The translations under genes were made by a program, and so were the position numbers. The notes under the pieces were generated by a model. It was not told the origin of the DNA, searched no databases, and saw only the letters and a list, made by a program, of their open reading frames with translations. A stretch of DNA of 64,000 nucleotides. It comes from Adiantum capillus-veneris. Lineage: Eukaryota > Streptophyta > Polypodiopsida > Polypodiales > Pteridaceae. The stretch lies in NCBI GenBank assembly GCA_014529385.2, contig CM043965.1, positions 65,631,190-65,695,189 on the forward strand. The letters are read 5' to 3'. Shown here piece by piece: positions 54,186-64,000 of the stretch (position 1 is the stretch's first letter; each line of letters opens with the position of its first letter).

Positions 54186-54194
54186 ATGTGGTAG

Positions 54195-54401
54195 TGATGT
54201 GTGTGAACACACTTAGGACCGTCGGGGCATTTTTTCCCTCTTTAGGAGGTTTTTTCTCCCGTGCATTGTATATACGCCCATTCATTCTAGGGCTATCTAT
54301 CTTTCCATTGCACACTAAGTAATATACTCTCAGTTGTGTGCCTTGAGCTTCCTTCGTCTTCTCCAATCTGTGTGCATTTCTCTACAATCCTAATTCCAAC
54401 A
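54195..54401 (+). mobile_element. Ty1/copia-like LTR, second copy
   Basis: TGATGTGTGTGAACACAC ... TTCCAACA, about 207 bp; match to 10407-10593. Homology may start at TGTGG (54188). Confidence 0.82.
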
Positions 54402-54420
54402 ATTGGTATCAAAGCAGGTT
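54402..54420 (+). promoter_or_regulatory. primer-binding site, initiator tRNA-Met type
   Basis: ATTGGTATCAAAGCAGGTT directly after the LTR. Confidence 0.85.
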
Positions 54421-54757
54421 GCGTCCTCCCGGGCTTAGTCGCCAGCAACTCCAGCACACGCCTGCTCACTTTATCCAATTTCAGTGAGCTTTGGTGCGCA
54501 TTTGCAGGTCAACAAAATTTTTGGATAATCTCGTAGAGCTTAGTCTGCTCAGATTCGGGCTCATTTCGGCCTCTATTTCCACTACAGGCAGTGTTGTACA
54601 AGCTATTTTGTCATTTTGTGCAGTATTTTTGTCAATGTTGTTTTTTGTATAACGGGTCCCTTACAGTCTTCTACGGTTTGTGCTATATAGCACGTGTTCT
54701 TCCCGCTTTGTTTCTCCTCTTTTTGGGCAATTTTCACATCAGGTGCAGGCATTCACA

Positions 54758-55540
54758 ATGGGCGATAACAACACATATGTGTTCAAGATGTTTGCTGCTA
54801 AGGACAGATTGGATGGGAACAATTACCCTATGTGGGCTTACATGATGCAACATGTTCTTGTGTCAAAGGGCATCTGGAATATTGTGCAGGGCATTGATGT
54901 ACGTTCTGGTTCTGAGGATGTAGGCAATGTTGAGGATGTTGCAGGTCTTGCTACAAGGATTGCTGCTGTTAGAGTTGTTTTGCCTACGGTTGAACAAGCT
55001 TGTTGGGATGTAAAGGATGGGTAGGCTTATATGTTGATTGCATTGTCTATGAAGCGCACCATTAATCCTCACACTTGTTCAGCAAAATCTGCAAAACACA
55101 CTTGGGATATTTTGGCTGGTCTTTATGCAAGCTGCAATGAGGCAAAAATTGCATTGCTGCGTAAAGATTTGGAGTCTAAGATTATGCATGAGGAAGATGA
55201 TATGGACACTTTCCATGCTGGTGTCAAGGATATCAATGAGAAACTTATTTCTGTAGGTGAAGTCATTTCAGACAGTTCCCTTGTGCAGACTATTCTTGAT
55301 GCCTTACCAGATTCTTACCAAACTTTTGCTAGTACTTGGAGACTTATGACCCAAGGAAATCCTGAAGTGTTCAAGTTTGATGCATTATGCACATTGTTAT
55401 TGCAAGAATCACTTTCCAGAAAGAAGAGGACTACACAGCGTGCAATTGAATAGGCTTTTATTGTTGCTCAAAGAAAGGGTGGTAACAGCAAATGCAGCCA
55501 CTTCTTATGGTTCTTCTGCGGGTGGAAAATCATATGTTCC
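54758..55540 (+). pseudogene. Ty1/copia gag
   Basis: ATG at 54758 (M-G-D-N-N-T-Y). It has L-D-G-N-N-Y-P-M-W-A-Y-M-M, I-W-N-I-V-Q-G, and after a TAG (55022) in the same phase A-K-H-T-W-D-I-L-A-G-L-Y, M-D-T-F-H-A-G-V-K-D-I, L-V-Q-T-I-L-D-A-L-P-D-S-Y-Q-T-F. This is the gag-polypeptide domain of plant copia elements. A second TAG at 55451 is also in phase; sequence runs on for ~25 codons. The zinc knuckle and all pol are missing: the homology ends near 55550, where minus-strand ORF sequence begins. Both TAGs fit single-base changes (CAG or TGG). Confidence 0.88.
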
Positions 55541-55555
55541 TAATGCTTCTGCAAG

Positions 55556-57040
55556 AATAAGGCTGAGCCAAGGCTTCTCTGCCAACATCCTCACAACCAT
55601 ACCTGAGGCCTCAACAACCGGTTGTGATTCAACCTCCTGAGTGCTTGGACCGACATTTTACAATTGTTTTGCTACTTCCTTTATTTCAATATCCAATTTT
55701 CTTTTCTTTGACATGGTGAACACTTTCCCTACCTTTACTGGTGTCTGCTCATGGATCTAAGGATAAGACACAAAGATATCCAAATTCCTCATGGACTCCA
55801 CCATCTATGGAGTCTGCAGGCATTTGAATGCTTCCTCCTCAGTGTACCCAGCTTGCACAAGAAACTTGAATGATTCAAGCTTCTCTTGATTACCTCCCAA
55901 ATCAGCCTCTAATTCTATTTTCTGAAATCAACCCTGATCCGTCTTTTCTACCACTTCCCTGCTAGAGGATTCAGGTAATGGTTTCTCGTCCAGTAAGCAT
56001 CTTCAATTGGAAACCTATGAGCTTAATTGAACATAGCAGCTAGGTAGGCAAACAACCTACTGCCATTTTGGGACTTCCACTTGTCCACCAATAGATACAC
56101 CTCAGCTAACAGCTTCTCATAAAGCCAATTGCCCCAATTTATTGTGCCCCCTGTTCTGCAAAGCATAAAGGATCACAATATTCCTTGGACATGTAATCAA
56201 ACTTGATTAAAACAAAACATCCTCTCCAAGTACCATTTCGGTTGTTCCCTCCTCACATAACTTACATTCTTTAACATATAATACTTCCATCCCCCTTCAG
56301 TATTGCCAAATTCCTTTCTAAGGAGCACTTCAAAACACATGGTTGCACCCTTTAAAGGTAACTTGAAAACCTCTGACACTAACTTAGGTGTGAAAAAAGC
56401 CGTGTTGGAAATCATTCCTTTTGTTTTCCTTAAAATCTCCAGCTGAGATTTTTCATAGTAATTGTGTTTCCACTAATTCCATGGTATCGGGTTGCAAAGT
56501 CATGTAAGCCCACCCTGTGTAGCCAAGCAGCATTTGTGTCTATTGCATAGTAGATTCCAAATTTGAAATCCATAAAAGGATCCATGAGAGATTGCCTAAG
56601 CTTCATAGCACTTAGTGGAGTCTCCACGACCGCTTTTTCATCTGCAGAGCCTTCTTCCTCCTTGAGACTACTAAAATCAACACTGACCACAGCTCCTTTG
56701 CAGTGCAGTCTCCTTTTGGAGACTCATCATATTCGATCTCGGGCTGCATGCCATTAGGATTCTTGCCTTTCACCATGGCTAAGGGTAAGTGGATAGCAGG
56801 CTTGCACGATAGACACTCTGAGGGAAACATGCGTGAAGGACAAAGGTGATATATTTGATGATGTACCTCTTCAAATGGAGCACCCCCACTTACACAAACA
56901 TCTAATCTCCCCCATGCTGCAATGATCCCACTTAGTGTAGAATCCTCCCACAAATCAAGACATTTTTAAAAAGTCCCATCTTTAAAAATTTTGACCCAGC
57001 TAGATCTGACATGCACATATTTGACAGGACAAAAGCTGAC
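55556..57040 (-). pseudogene. decayed ORF, family not recognised
   Basis: On the minus strand, frames 56953-56612, 56690-56430, 56415-56197 and stop-rich sequence to about 55556 read as one protein-like text: F-C-P-V-K-Y-V-H-V, W-V-K-I-F-K-D-G-T-F, L-W-E-D-S-T-L-S-G-I-I-A-A-W-G-R-L, G-W-K-Y-Y-M-L-K-N-V-S-Y, I-N-W-G-N-W-L-Y-E-K-L-L-A-E. Several frameshifts and stops. The W-rich alpha-helical text loosely recalls transposon-borne plant mobile domain proteins, but I cannot confirm that. It abuts the truncated copia gag. Confidence 0.4.
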
Positions 57041-58973
57041 TGGCCAATGCAGTGATTCTAAGGGCCTCCTCCTAGCCCTTATTTCTAATTACCACATTTA
57101 AGCCATAAACTTTAAAGAGAGATAGAAAATAATAGAAAATAAAATATTCGAGTAATTCGGGCCAAATTCAAAGATCCAAAGTTTACCCACAAACCACTCC
57201 CACCGGCTTACACCATGGGAACAAATGCATGGGAAATTAGCTCTTCATTTTGATAAATTTAGCATAAAGGAAAAGATAAGGAAAAAAGAAAAGAAAAAGA
57301 TAAAGAAGGGAAAGGTGAGTAAGTAACTTGTTGAAGAAGTTTTGAGAAGCAAGATAAGTAGAATGAACTTAGCAATAAAGAAGATAAATTATCAAGATAA
57401 GTGAAACCACTTATATAAAATGTGCATAAAAAGAGGGTTTCTCTTCTCATTTTAGACTTCTCTCTTTCATTTCTCAAGGTGAAAACTTGAAAGTAAACTT
57501 GAGAAAGCCATAGCTAAGCTTCTTTCCACACACCCTCTCCAAGAGAAGCCATGGCCAAAACCCTACTCAAATTTGTCAAGACTTGATCTTCTTCTTCCCA
57601 TTACCTTCTCCCTCTCCTCTCTCCTAATTATCAATATTTCCATAGCTTGAATTCCCTTTGCCTCTTGCCATTCTCTCATTCCAAGTAGCCATTGGTGGTC
57701 TTCGTGAAGTGAAGAGGGAAGGAGCCGACTACATCAACACACTTCTTCAATACTCTCCCAAATCAAGGAGAAGACTCTACCATATACACACTAAGGTAAT
57801 GTTTTCTTGTTCTCTTTATGCTATTGCACTTTCTTGAAAGTGATTAACTTCTTTTTCAGCTAGGGTTGATAATCGTTGGTCTATGTTTGAGCTCTAGTTC
57901 ATTCATTGTCCTAGAAATGGGATTGAATGAGAGTGAGTCGCAACTGGGTGGTGCGACCCACGGATGCGTCTAAAAATCGGCCCAATCCGGGTAGGTTTGA
58001 TGTCCACCAGAAAAGGAGGAATAAAAATGGATCCACGAAGGGATCAAGATAAGGAAGAATGATGTGATTTAATTAAGGAACTCTTCTAATTGTTTGGTAA
58101 AAAGGAAGCTTGGAAAGGCTAGGAATCTAAATGGGCTATTCCATAATTGTCATCATCAATCAGACCTTCGCTTTTCTTCTCGGATTATTGATTTAAAAAG
58201 AATCTAGAGTAGATTACCTTTGAAGCCTTTACCACACACAGGATAAAGAAAAGTAAAAATTGAAAACTATGTAAAGGCATCCCCTCCATATGTGGCAGAG
58301 GAGACATGATCGGACGAGGATAGAGATATAACTAGAGAAGTTTATGTGATTGTTTGAAAGATAACTAGAAAACTTTAATAATACTAAAGTAAACCATTCT
58401 AAAATGGAAAAAGGTAGGAACAACCTTATAAATACACACTTGCAAGGGTATGCAACAGTTTACATGATGCTTTCAAATGCTTCAAATGTATTCTTGGTTT
58501 GACATGTTTGGAACACTGTTTTCTAGTATCATAATACTACCTAAAAGGGTGCATTTACCAAATGGTTTGGTGGGAGGGTGGATTCCGGACGGTAATTTGC
58601 TGGCCAAAAAGTTGAACCTAATTTTATGTTGTCCATTAACTTAAGCCAATAACAAGGAAAGGGATTCCGATGTACGGAGTGGGAGTCAAGTAGATTGTAA
58701 ATACACTCATCTTAGGGAAACACAGTGACGATCCGGCTTGGTCATAACCGGGGGGGGGGGGACGTCAATGACCTTGAACCAAGGGTGAACTAAAGAATTA
58801 CCACCAGTTGATCCTAGAAGGTTGAGTTCGAATTTAGTATGATGACTTTGAGGTTTAGTCCGGTAAGCAAAGGTGCTTTGGGGCTAAGGGATCCATATGA
58901 GAGAAAGTGATTTTTATCACCCCCTTGAGTTGGCATTAAAGAGCAGGAGGAATTCTATCTTGGTTTTGGTCTC
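57041..58973. other. non-coding, possibly retroelement internal or leader sequence
   Basis: No ORF. It has an A/G-rich tract (57265-57320), a G run at 58749-58762, and ends at a polypurine tract. Nothing else recognised. Confidence 0.5.
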
Positions 58974-59066
58974 AAGTGGGAGGGATGTTGGAGATCACAG
59001 TATATCCATTTGGAGATGGTACATTTGATGGTCCCTGGCATGGCCCTCAAAAGTGGTATCAAAGTG
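58974..59066 (+). mobile_element. polypurine tract, very short LTR and primer site
   Basis: AAGTGGGAGGGA (58974-58985), then TGTTGGAGATCACAG, then after about 64 bp CCCTCA, then AAAGTGGTATCAAAG (59050-59064). The order polypurine tract, LTR, primer site on one strand is that of an LTR shared by two internal regions. The LTR would be unusually short. Confidence 0.4.
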
Positions 59067-59344
59067 TAGTTTCTATCCTTGGATAGATAAAGATTTTTAG
59101 TATGAACTTTTGTAGTAAGAGAGAGTGAGGTATTGACAAAAATGTCATGGGAATATTAAGAAGAGGAAGTTCTCCATGTTACACAAGAATAAATGGAGAT
59201 AGCCACTATAGAAAACAAAGAGGACATGATAAAGGACTTTGTCTATCTCATCTTTCCTATCAAAGGAAGAATTAAAAATTTGCAAATATTTGAGGCCCAG
59301 TATAGTATAACTAGAATAATGTCTTGGAGGCCATTACTATGATC
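59067..59344. other. sequence between primer site and gag-protease remnant
   Basis: No coding signal recognised. Confidence 0.5.
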
Positions 59345-59761
59345 TCAATAATCCCCGTCTAGAAATGGTGGTAGAAAAAAATTGAGATCGTATCCGTCTT
59401 TGTCGCAAAACTTTGTTGTGGGACCATCTGGAATCGCACAGATATCTAGTGTGGCGAGAATGTGTGTCCATTCTAATGGTTCAAGAACTTCCTCTGGAAA
59501 GGGTTCACCAATGTAAGTTTCATCCTCAATCACCCTTTCTAAGACACATTCCTCGCATTTCAAGCTTCCACAATTTGAAGCTCCACACATCCATAGCTCT
59601 TTGGGTTTACCTAGCCAAGCTGGAAGTTTTGTTCCTGCTAATGTAGCTGAATCAAAATCCTTGACAGGTGTTCAATTCACGTCCTTGTAGCTATGGTCTT
59701 TCAAGTTTACTCGTGTCGTGGTTTCCTTGTGTCTCAGGTATATGTGGTCATAACCCCAATC
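59345..59761 (-). pseudogene. post-protease segment with a cysteine cluster
   Basis: In phase with the protease. It reads G-T-K-L-P-A-W-L-G, then C-G-A-S-N-C-G-S-L-K-C-E-E-C (four cysteines as C-x4-C-x4-C-x2-C), then acidic text to a TAG at 59345. A TAA lies near 59660. The cysteine spacing could bind zinc, but I know of no such module between protease and RT. Confidence 0.5.
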
Positions 59762-60313
59762 CTAGACCATTTTGAGTTGTCTCATGAATGGTCTTCCCAG
59801 TATGAGATCATAGTTGCTCTCCTTGCCAAAATCAACAATAGCAAATGTATGCTCATACTCAATCACGCAAGAAGTCACTATGACTTTCTCTAAGAGTCCC
59901 AAAGGTTTCTCCATATGTCCGTCAGCTAGTTGGAGTTTCAACCTTGTTTTCCTGATTGCCGGTTTTCCCCATTTCTTCCATATTTCATTTGTGGAAATGG
60001 CCACCCCTGCTCCACTGTCAAGTATTGCCATCGTTTTTACTCCCTGGAATTCAAATGGTAAAGTTGTATTCCCATCCTCTCCTTCACAATACTCTCCGAC
60101 CTTGTTCAAAGGTACCGGTTTTGCGTTTTTTTGCGGCTTATTCAACTCTCGTATCCCTTCTTGCAGTTTTGAAGTTGGGTCTTTTACGCCAAATTTTTCT
60201 AAGAATTTTTCTATCGTTGCCCACATATTTGGTCGTAGTCTTAGAAGCTCAGCTAGGGTGATAGTGCATGTCACTGGTGTTGACAAAATCTCTATCAATC
60301 CTTGCGAGTCCAT
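59762..60313 (-). CDS. retropepsin-type protease
   Basis: 183 codons from 60313. The aspartic protease motif is M-A-I-L-D-S-G-A-G-V-A-I-S; the flap region follows, then D-L-I-L-G-R-P-F-M, the second conserved block. The N-terminal ~90 residues (D-S-Q-G-L-I-E-I-L, F-G-V-K-D-P) are a linker. It matures the polyprotein. The active D-S-G is intact, unlike the D-G-G of the Tat-like elements, which speaks for a different lineage. Reading into it from upstream needs a frameshift near 60380. Confidence 0.85.
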   Translation of the reverse strand: MDSQGLIEILSTPVTCTITLAELLRLRPNMWATIEKFLEKFGVKDPTSKLQEGIRELNKPQKNAKPVPLNKVGEYCEGEDGNTTLPFEFQGVKTMAILDSGAGVAISTNEIWKKWGKPAIRKTRLKLQLADGHMEKPLGLLEKVIVTSCVIEYEHTFAIVDFGKESNYDLILGRPFMRQLKMV

Positions 60314-60378
60314 AATTTTTTCTAAAGAGATTCCTCGTGAGGGAAGCGCTATAATCTCAGATTTTGCTTCGTATTCTC

Positions 60379-61227
60379 CTAAGTATGAAGGTAAGGTCTC
60401 AACGAATGAGGTTTACTCTCTATTGTTCTAACAAAGCCTCCATCTCCCCAGTAAGAATGCAGATCTAAGTCCACTTGAGATCCTGCCTCAAATTCCTCTA
60501 TGGGAGGATTCCTGATGTCCTTTTCCCCATTAGTCTGATTAGCTTGACAACTCAGCTCGTTTGCAAAGTTTGCCTCTCTCACTTGTTTCCAAAACTCATC
60601 ATAATCTTCGTCTCTTTTATAAGACCTTTGTATCAGAGGATGAAAACTTTCCATCTCCTGATCAGTTGAGTTCATCACTATGTGTTCATCCCTATTCGTT
60701 CTCTCAGCTTTTTGCGCACTTTTAGCGGTTTCAGCTATCTGTTCATGTGGTGAGGGGATAGCATTTGTTTGAGTTGGGTTTCCGGTCTCATGCTCTAGTT
60801 TTTCTCTCGGCGGTTCTAATAGAGCTTGTGCCGTCTCGATCATTTTTTGACACATCTCTAGTCTCTGCTTTTCCAATTCTGCGTTCGGATATGTCAACCA
60901 ACGTTGTTCCTAGGTTTGAGTGTTCTTTACTCTTGCTTCGTAAGCTCTCATCAGTGCGTCCAATGGTTCGTGTACCTTTTTAACTAACCCCGACCCTTTC
61001 GAGCTCACACTTGTTGTTTCCTTGCCGTTTTTTGTCTTCTCCTTTTCAGAGTCATCTTCTTGAATTCTGTTTTGACTCTCTAATTTCTCTAATCTTTCTC
61101 TCGTTTGTCTTAACTCTTCTGCTAGGATTGCTTCCTCACGTTCTTTTCTCACTTTCATCCTTGCCTTCCTAGCTTTCCATGTATTACGTTGTCTTCGTGT
61201 CGCACTTGGAATATCCAGGCTCTTCAC
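60379..61227 (-). pseudogene. gag middle region, charged coiled coil
   Basis: Frames 61227-60910 and 60897-60379 are in phase across a TAG. The first is a coiled coil rich in R, K and E (R-K-A-R-M-K-V-R-K-E-R-E-E-A, R-E-R-L-E-K-L-E-S). The second is acidic with D-Y-D-E-F-W-K-Q-V-R-E-A-N-F and N-P-P-I-E-E-F-E. No enzyme motif. Confidence 0.6.
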
Positions 61228-61723
61228 TTGATGGGGTTTCAGCAGCTTTTTGCGTTTTTAATCTCGTCATGGCTTTAACAGGCACAACATTATAGTGTTT
61301 GGAGCTCCTTGGTAACTGTACGATAGGCTCATTATTTTTTGCAGCCTTTGCTACCCTATTTGGTTTCTGTGGACAATAACAAATGAAATGATCTGTGGCA
61401 CAACTGAGGCAATAAACATTGATCGGCACAACTTCTGTGTGTGGACAATCGTTTATCAAATGGTTACCACCACATTTATTATAGCCTAACCTCATTTGTA
61501 GGGCTTCTGGATTTTCTTGGTGGCTGTAAGCAGGTTGCCACCGTGCTATACCTCTCTCTGCAATGAATCTCAATGTTTTTTCGTCCATGTTATACCTTTC
61601 CTCTATTGGTTGGGCCGTAGGCGGTAATGGTTGTTTTGGCCTTACCATTCCCTGTGCTCCATATCCCGTTTCTGCTCCTAAAGGATAGTATCTCCTAGGC
61701 TCATTGTAGTACATTGGGGTCAT
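61184..61723 (-). pseudogene. gag region with two Cys/His clusters
   Basis: Reads L-R-F-I-A-E-R-G-I-A-R-W, Y-N-K-C-G-G-N-H-L-I-N-D-C-P (a knuckle lacking the first cysteine), then Y-C-L-S-C-A-T-D-H-F-I-C-Y-C (C-x2-C-x3-H-x3-C). It runs in phase from the upstream ORF across a TAA at 61733. A frameshift near 61190-61225 leads to the coiled-coil part. Confidence 0.7.
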
Positions 61724-61732
61724 TACTAGCGG

Positions 61733-62368
61733 TTACATCCTTGGTTGGCCCACCATTGTTGTGTTTCTCAGTCCTATAGGTTTGACCTCTGACATAAGTT
61801 GTGGTTGTCCCCGAACGACTGGTGTTACTCTCTCAAAACCTGGGGGTACTGGCAATTTCTCGTGTGCATACCTTGGTGCTTGTATTGGTGCTAGTGGTCG
61901 TTCATAGGGTCTATCTCGCACGGACCCTGTGTAGTAGCACTCCTCTATTGTGTAATTGGTCCAATTATGATCTTTCTCATACCACATGGGTTCCCTAAAT
62001 TCTGGCTTAACAATAGTAGCAAGTCTTTGAACCAACTCCTCTATTAGCTTTTCTTGATCTAGATCAAATCCTGTAGTTCGCTTAGTCGTGGACTCTGTTG
62101 TCTGTGATGAATCACTGTACTGAGAGAATGAGTCGGCCTCATGTATGTGGTCTCCTAAGCGTAGCATTTGTTCTCCAAGACCTTTTGTAGCTTCTTGTCT
62201 AAGAGTTGCTAATGGACTTATCTCCATATGATCTCCTAACGAGACATGTTCCCTTAATCTTTGTTGGTTGTTTTGGAGATATCTGCCAGATCTCGAATAC
62301 ATTACTCCTTCTTGAGGAGTCTGACTTTTCAGTCTTGGCAGTTTGTTATTCCTAATTTCTGTGGTCAA
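61733..62368 (-). CDS. N-terminal gag-like ORF
   Basis: 211 codons, ATG at 62368 or shortly after. It contains L-D-Q-E-K-L-I-E-E-L-V-Q-R-L-A and W-Y-E-K-D-H-N-W-T-N-Y-T-I-E-E-C-Y-Y and a proline-rich end, but no standard capsid block that I recognise. It is open apart from the terminal TAA (GTA-rich context; fits CAA to TAA). Confidence 0.65.
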   Translation of the reverse strand: MTTEIRNNKLPRLKSQTPQEGVMYSRSGRYLQNNQQRLREHVSLGDHMEISPLATLRQEATKGLGEQMLRLGDHIHEADSFSQYSDSSQTTESTTKRTTGFDLDQEKLIEELVQRLATIVKPEFREPMWYEKDHNWTNYTIEECYYTGSVRDRPYERPLAPIQAPRYAHEKLPVPPGFERVTPVVRGQPQLMSEVKPIGLRNTTMVGQPRM

Positions 62369-64000
62369 ACATGATCCAAACTGAATGACACTTGGTTAAT
62401 GGGATTGTTTGATCAGATGGAAGACTTCTGTCAACTTCACTGAGAAATCTGTTCCATATTTGCCAAAAAAAGACTATATATGCATATAATGTCTTTTTTC
62501 ACAGATTTTGGAGATTTTTGTTCTGTTGATTCTCTGTGTCACCCTAACCCTCTACCAACTCACAAAAATCAATTTGAACTCTGTTTATGCAAGCTAAGGT
62601 CAGATTAGGCTTTTCTTGTCAATTTCCAACTTTTGACTTTTTTTGGGTCAAATGTGCTCCAAATGATATGAAATTTGAAACACAGGCTCTAAACAACAAG
62701 TCAAAAGGATCTGTGTTAGCAGAAATTCAAAATTTGCCCCAGATTTAGGGTTGAGACATCATACGCATATGATGTCACTTTGCCCAATTTTGGTCAAAAG
62801 TTGATATGTAAGTTGTGCACTATGTTTGCAAGAAACTTGTCAAGTCAAAATTTGAAAATCACCCCCAGAGTTGCCAAAAGACATCATACGCGTATGATGT
62901 CTTTTTTTTCTGTTTTTTTTGCCTCAAAATTACCTTTGAGACATCATACGCGTATGATGTCTAAGTGCTCAATTTTGATCCAAACTTGATATTTGAGATG
63001 TGGACTATGTTTACAAGTTATTGGTCAAGTCAGAAACTAAAAATCACCTCCAGAAGTGCAAAAAGACGTCATATGTGTATGATGTCTACTGGTCCAGATT
63101 TCAGATCTGTTTCTGTCAATTGTTCACACTGTCTAGAGTATCAAATATATGTGGTTAAAACAAAATTTGAAACTCTGTTTTGCTTCAAAACTCATGTTTT
63201 TGGTTTTCAGTCTCCTAGGTTCAAATCACTCGTTTTCTCTCAAGTTAATTGTCCAAACTCTTCCAATCTTGCTATGGGTGATTGAAACAATATGTTGTAT
63301 CAGCTTGCAAGGTCAAAAGTCAAAATTTTCTCACAAATACTCAAGTGGTCATCATACGCGTATTCTTAGCGTTTTTTCTCCTCTCTGACTTGGTCTTTTA
63401 GGTTTCAAGGTGTGTTATAGCCCTTATCTCAAGTCATACTTAGGGTAAAACCCCCCTTCCGAACACTCTGGTAATGTCAAATTTTCAGTTTGGGTCTCTG
63501 TTTAGCCCTAAAGACATCATACGCGTATGATGTCTTTTTTCACAAAAATTGGATATTTTTGCTTTGCTTAATCTCAGTATCACCCTTATACTCTGTCCAC
63601 TCACAAAATTCAATTTGAACTCTGTTTGTGCAAGTTATGGCCAAATTAGGCTTTTCTTGGCAATTTTCCAATTTTTGACTTACTTGGGGTCAAATGTGAT
63701 CCAAATGACATGAAATTTGAAATACAAGCTCTAGACAACTAGTCAAAGGATCTGTGTTAGCAAAATATCAAAATATGCCCAGAATTAGGTTAGAGACATC
63801 ATACCCGTATGATGTCTTTTTGCCCAATTTCAGTCCAAAATTGATATTTGAGCTTTACACAGTATTTGTAACAACCTTGTCAAGTCAAAGTTGAAAAATC
63901 ACTTCAGCAAGTGCCAAAAGACATTATACCTGTATGATGTCTTTTCTCACAGATTTGCCCAATTTTCAATTTTAAGCTTCTTCCAGTGTTTATCTTGAGT
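62369..64000. repeat. leader array with 22-bp palindromes, ~1.04-kb period
   Basis: GACATCATACGCGTATGATGTC is perfect at 62880-62901, 62940-62961 and 63513-63534. Near-perfect or partial copies lie at 62471, 62755, 63065, 63348, 63795 and 63920. Spacings are about 284, 125, 60, 125, 283, 165, 282 and 125 bp. Sequence 62490-62776 matches 63532-63816 (shared CAATTTGAACTCTGTTT, TTAGGCTTTTCTTG, GGATCTGTGTTAGCA), so the larger period is about 1040 bp. No ORF of note. The array continues beyond the window. Confidence 0.9.

Larger units (their letters stand above)
59345..62368 (-). mobile_element. gag-protease part of a Ty3-like element
   Basis: Minus-strand coding text runs from 62368 to 59345 with few breaks: an N-terminal gag-like part, two Cys/His clusters, a coiled-coil basic part, an acidic part and a retropepsin. 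No RT follows. The leader to the right carries the palindrome array. The gag is unlike the other gags in the window. Confidence 0.8.

Noticed and set aside
62471-63941. CRISPR-like regular repeats
   Set aside because: Spacings are 60-285 bp, the sequence between the palindromes is itself repeated, and the context is a plant retroelement leader; there are no cas genes.

Overview
The window is a stretch of a large, repeat-rich plant nuclear genome. The evidence is: plant-lineage LTR retrotransposons with primer-binding sites matching plant initiator tRNA-Met or Tat/Athila-type sites; Ty3/gypsy pol with a second plant-type RNase H (the Tat lineage); a chromodomain-bearing Ty3/gypsy; Ty1/copia gag; two decayed PPR fragments of the N-A-L-x-x-M-Y-x-K-C-G type; and very long (CT)n, (GT)n and (AT)n runs. 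A non-seed land plant (fern or lycophyte) is my guess from the PPR style and repeat texture, but no sequence here proves it. I found no intact cellular gene, no tRNA or rRNA gene and no CRISPR array.

Layout. 1-7.6 kb: old intergenic DNA with an unidentified broken gene (2.2-3.4 kb, minus), a PPR remnant (5.7 kb) and microsatellites. 7.7-10.4 kb: decayed Tat-like Ty3/gypsy pol, minus. 10.4-10.96 kb: 5' end of a Ty1/copia element, fused at its gag start codon to a Ty3 chromovirus (10.96-20.3 kb, plus) that keeps both LTRs, gag and the integrase tail. A composite element (13.47-19.06 kb) lies inside the chromovirus; it carries a gag fused in frame to an integrase tail, a 5'-truncated LINE and huge (CT)n arrays. 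20.5-29.7 kb: a 452-bp foldback palindrome split by a nearly complete young Tat-like element (20.8-29.5 kb, minus; target duplication GCGT). 33.3-41.8 kb: another Tat-like element with 2.6-kb LTRs but no RNase H or integrase. 44.4-48.1 kb: remnant of an Athila/Tat-primed element whose leader is a ~277-bp array carrying palindromes. 49.9-53.4 kb: a non-coding Ty1/copia-like element with a perfect 5-bp target duplication. 53.8-55.6 kb: PPR fragment abutting a Ty1/copia 5' end with gag. 55.6-57.0 kb: unidentified decayed ORF. 59.3-64 kb: gag-protease of another Ty3-like element with a leader full of 22-bp palindromes.

Three things stand out. (1) A 72-codon ORF sits just upstream of gag in three different Tat-like elements (14974, 27640, 38811) and is clearly conserved at the protein level; I do not recognise it. 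(2) Two unrelated leader arrays (45.5-47.0 kb and 62.5-63.9 kb) have regularly spaced perfect or near-perfect palindromes whose sequences differ but whose symmetry is kept, in leaders where an RNA-dimerisation or packaging signal would be expected. (3) The young element at 20.8-29.5 kb keeps one uninterrupted reading frame over 5.4 kb, broken only by stop codons, most of which are single C-to-T (or G-to-A) changes.
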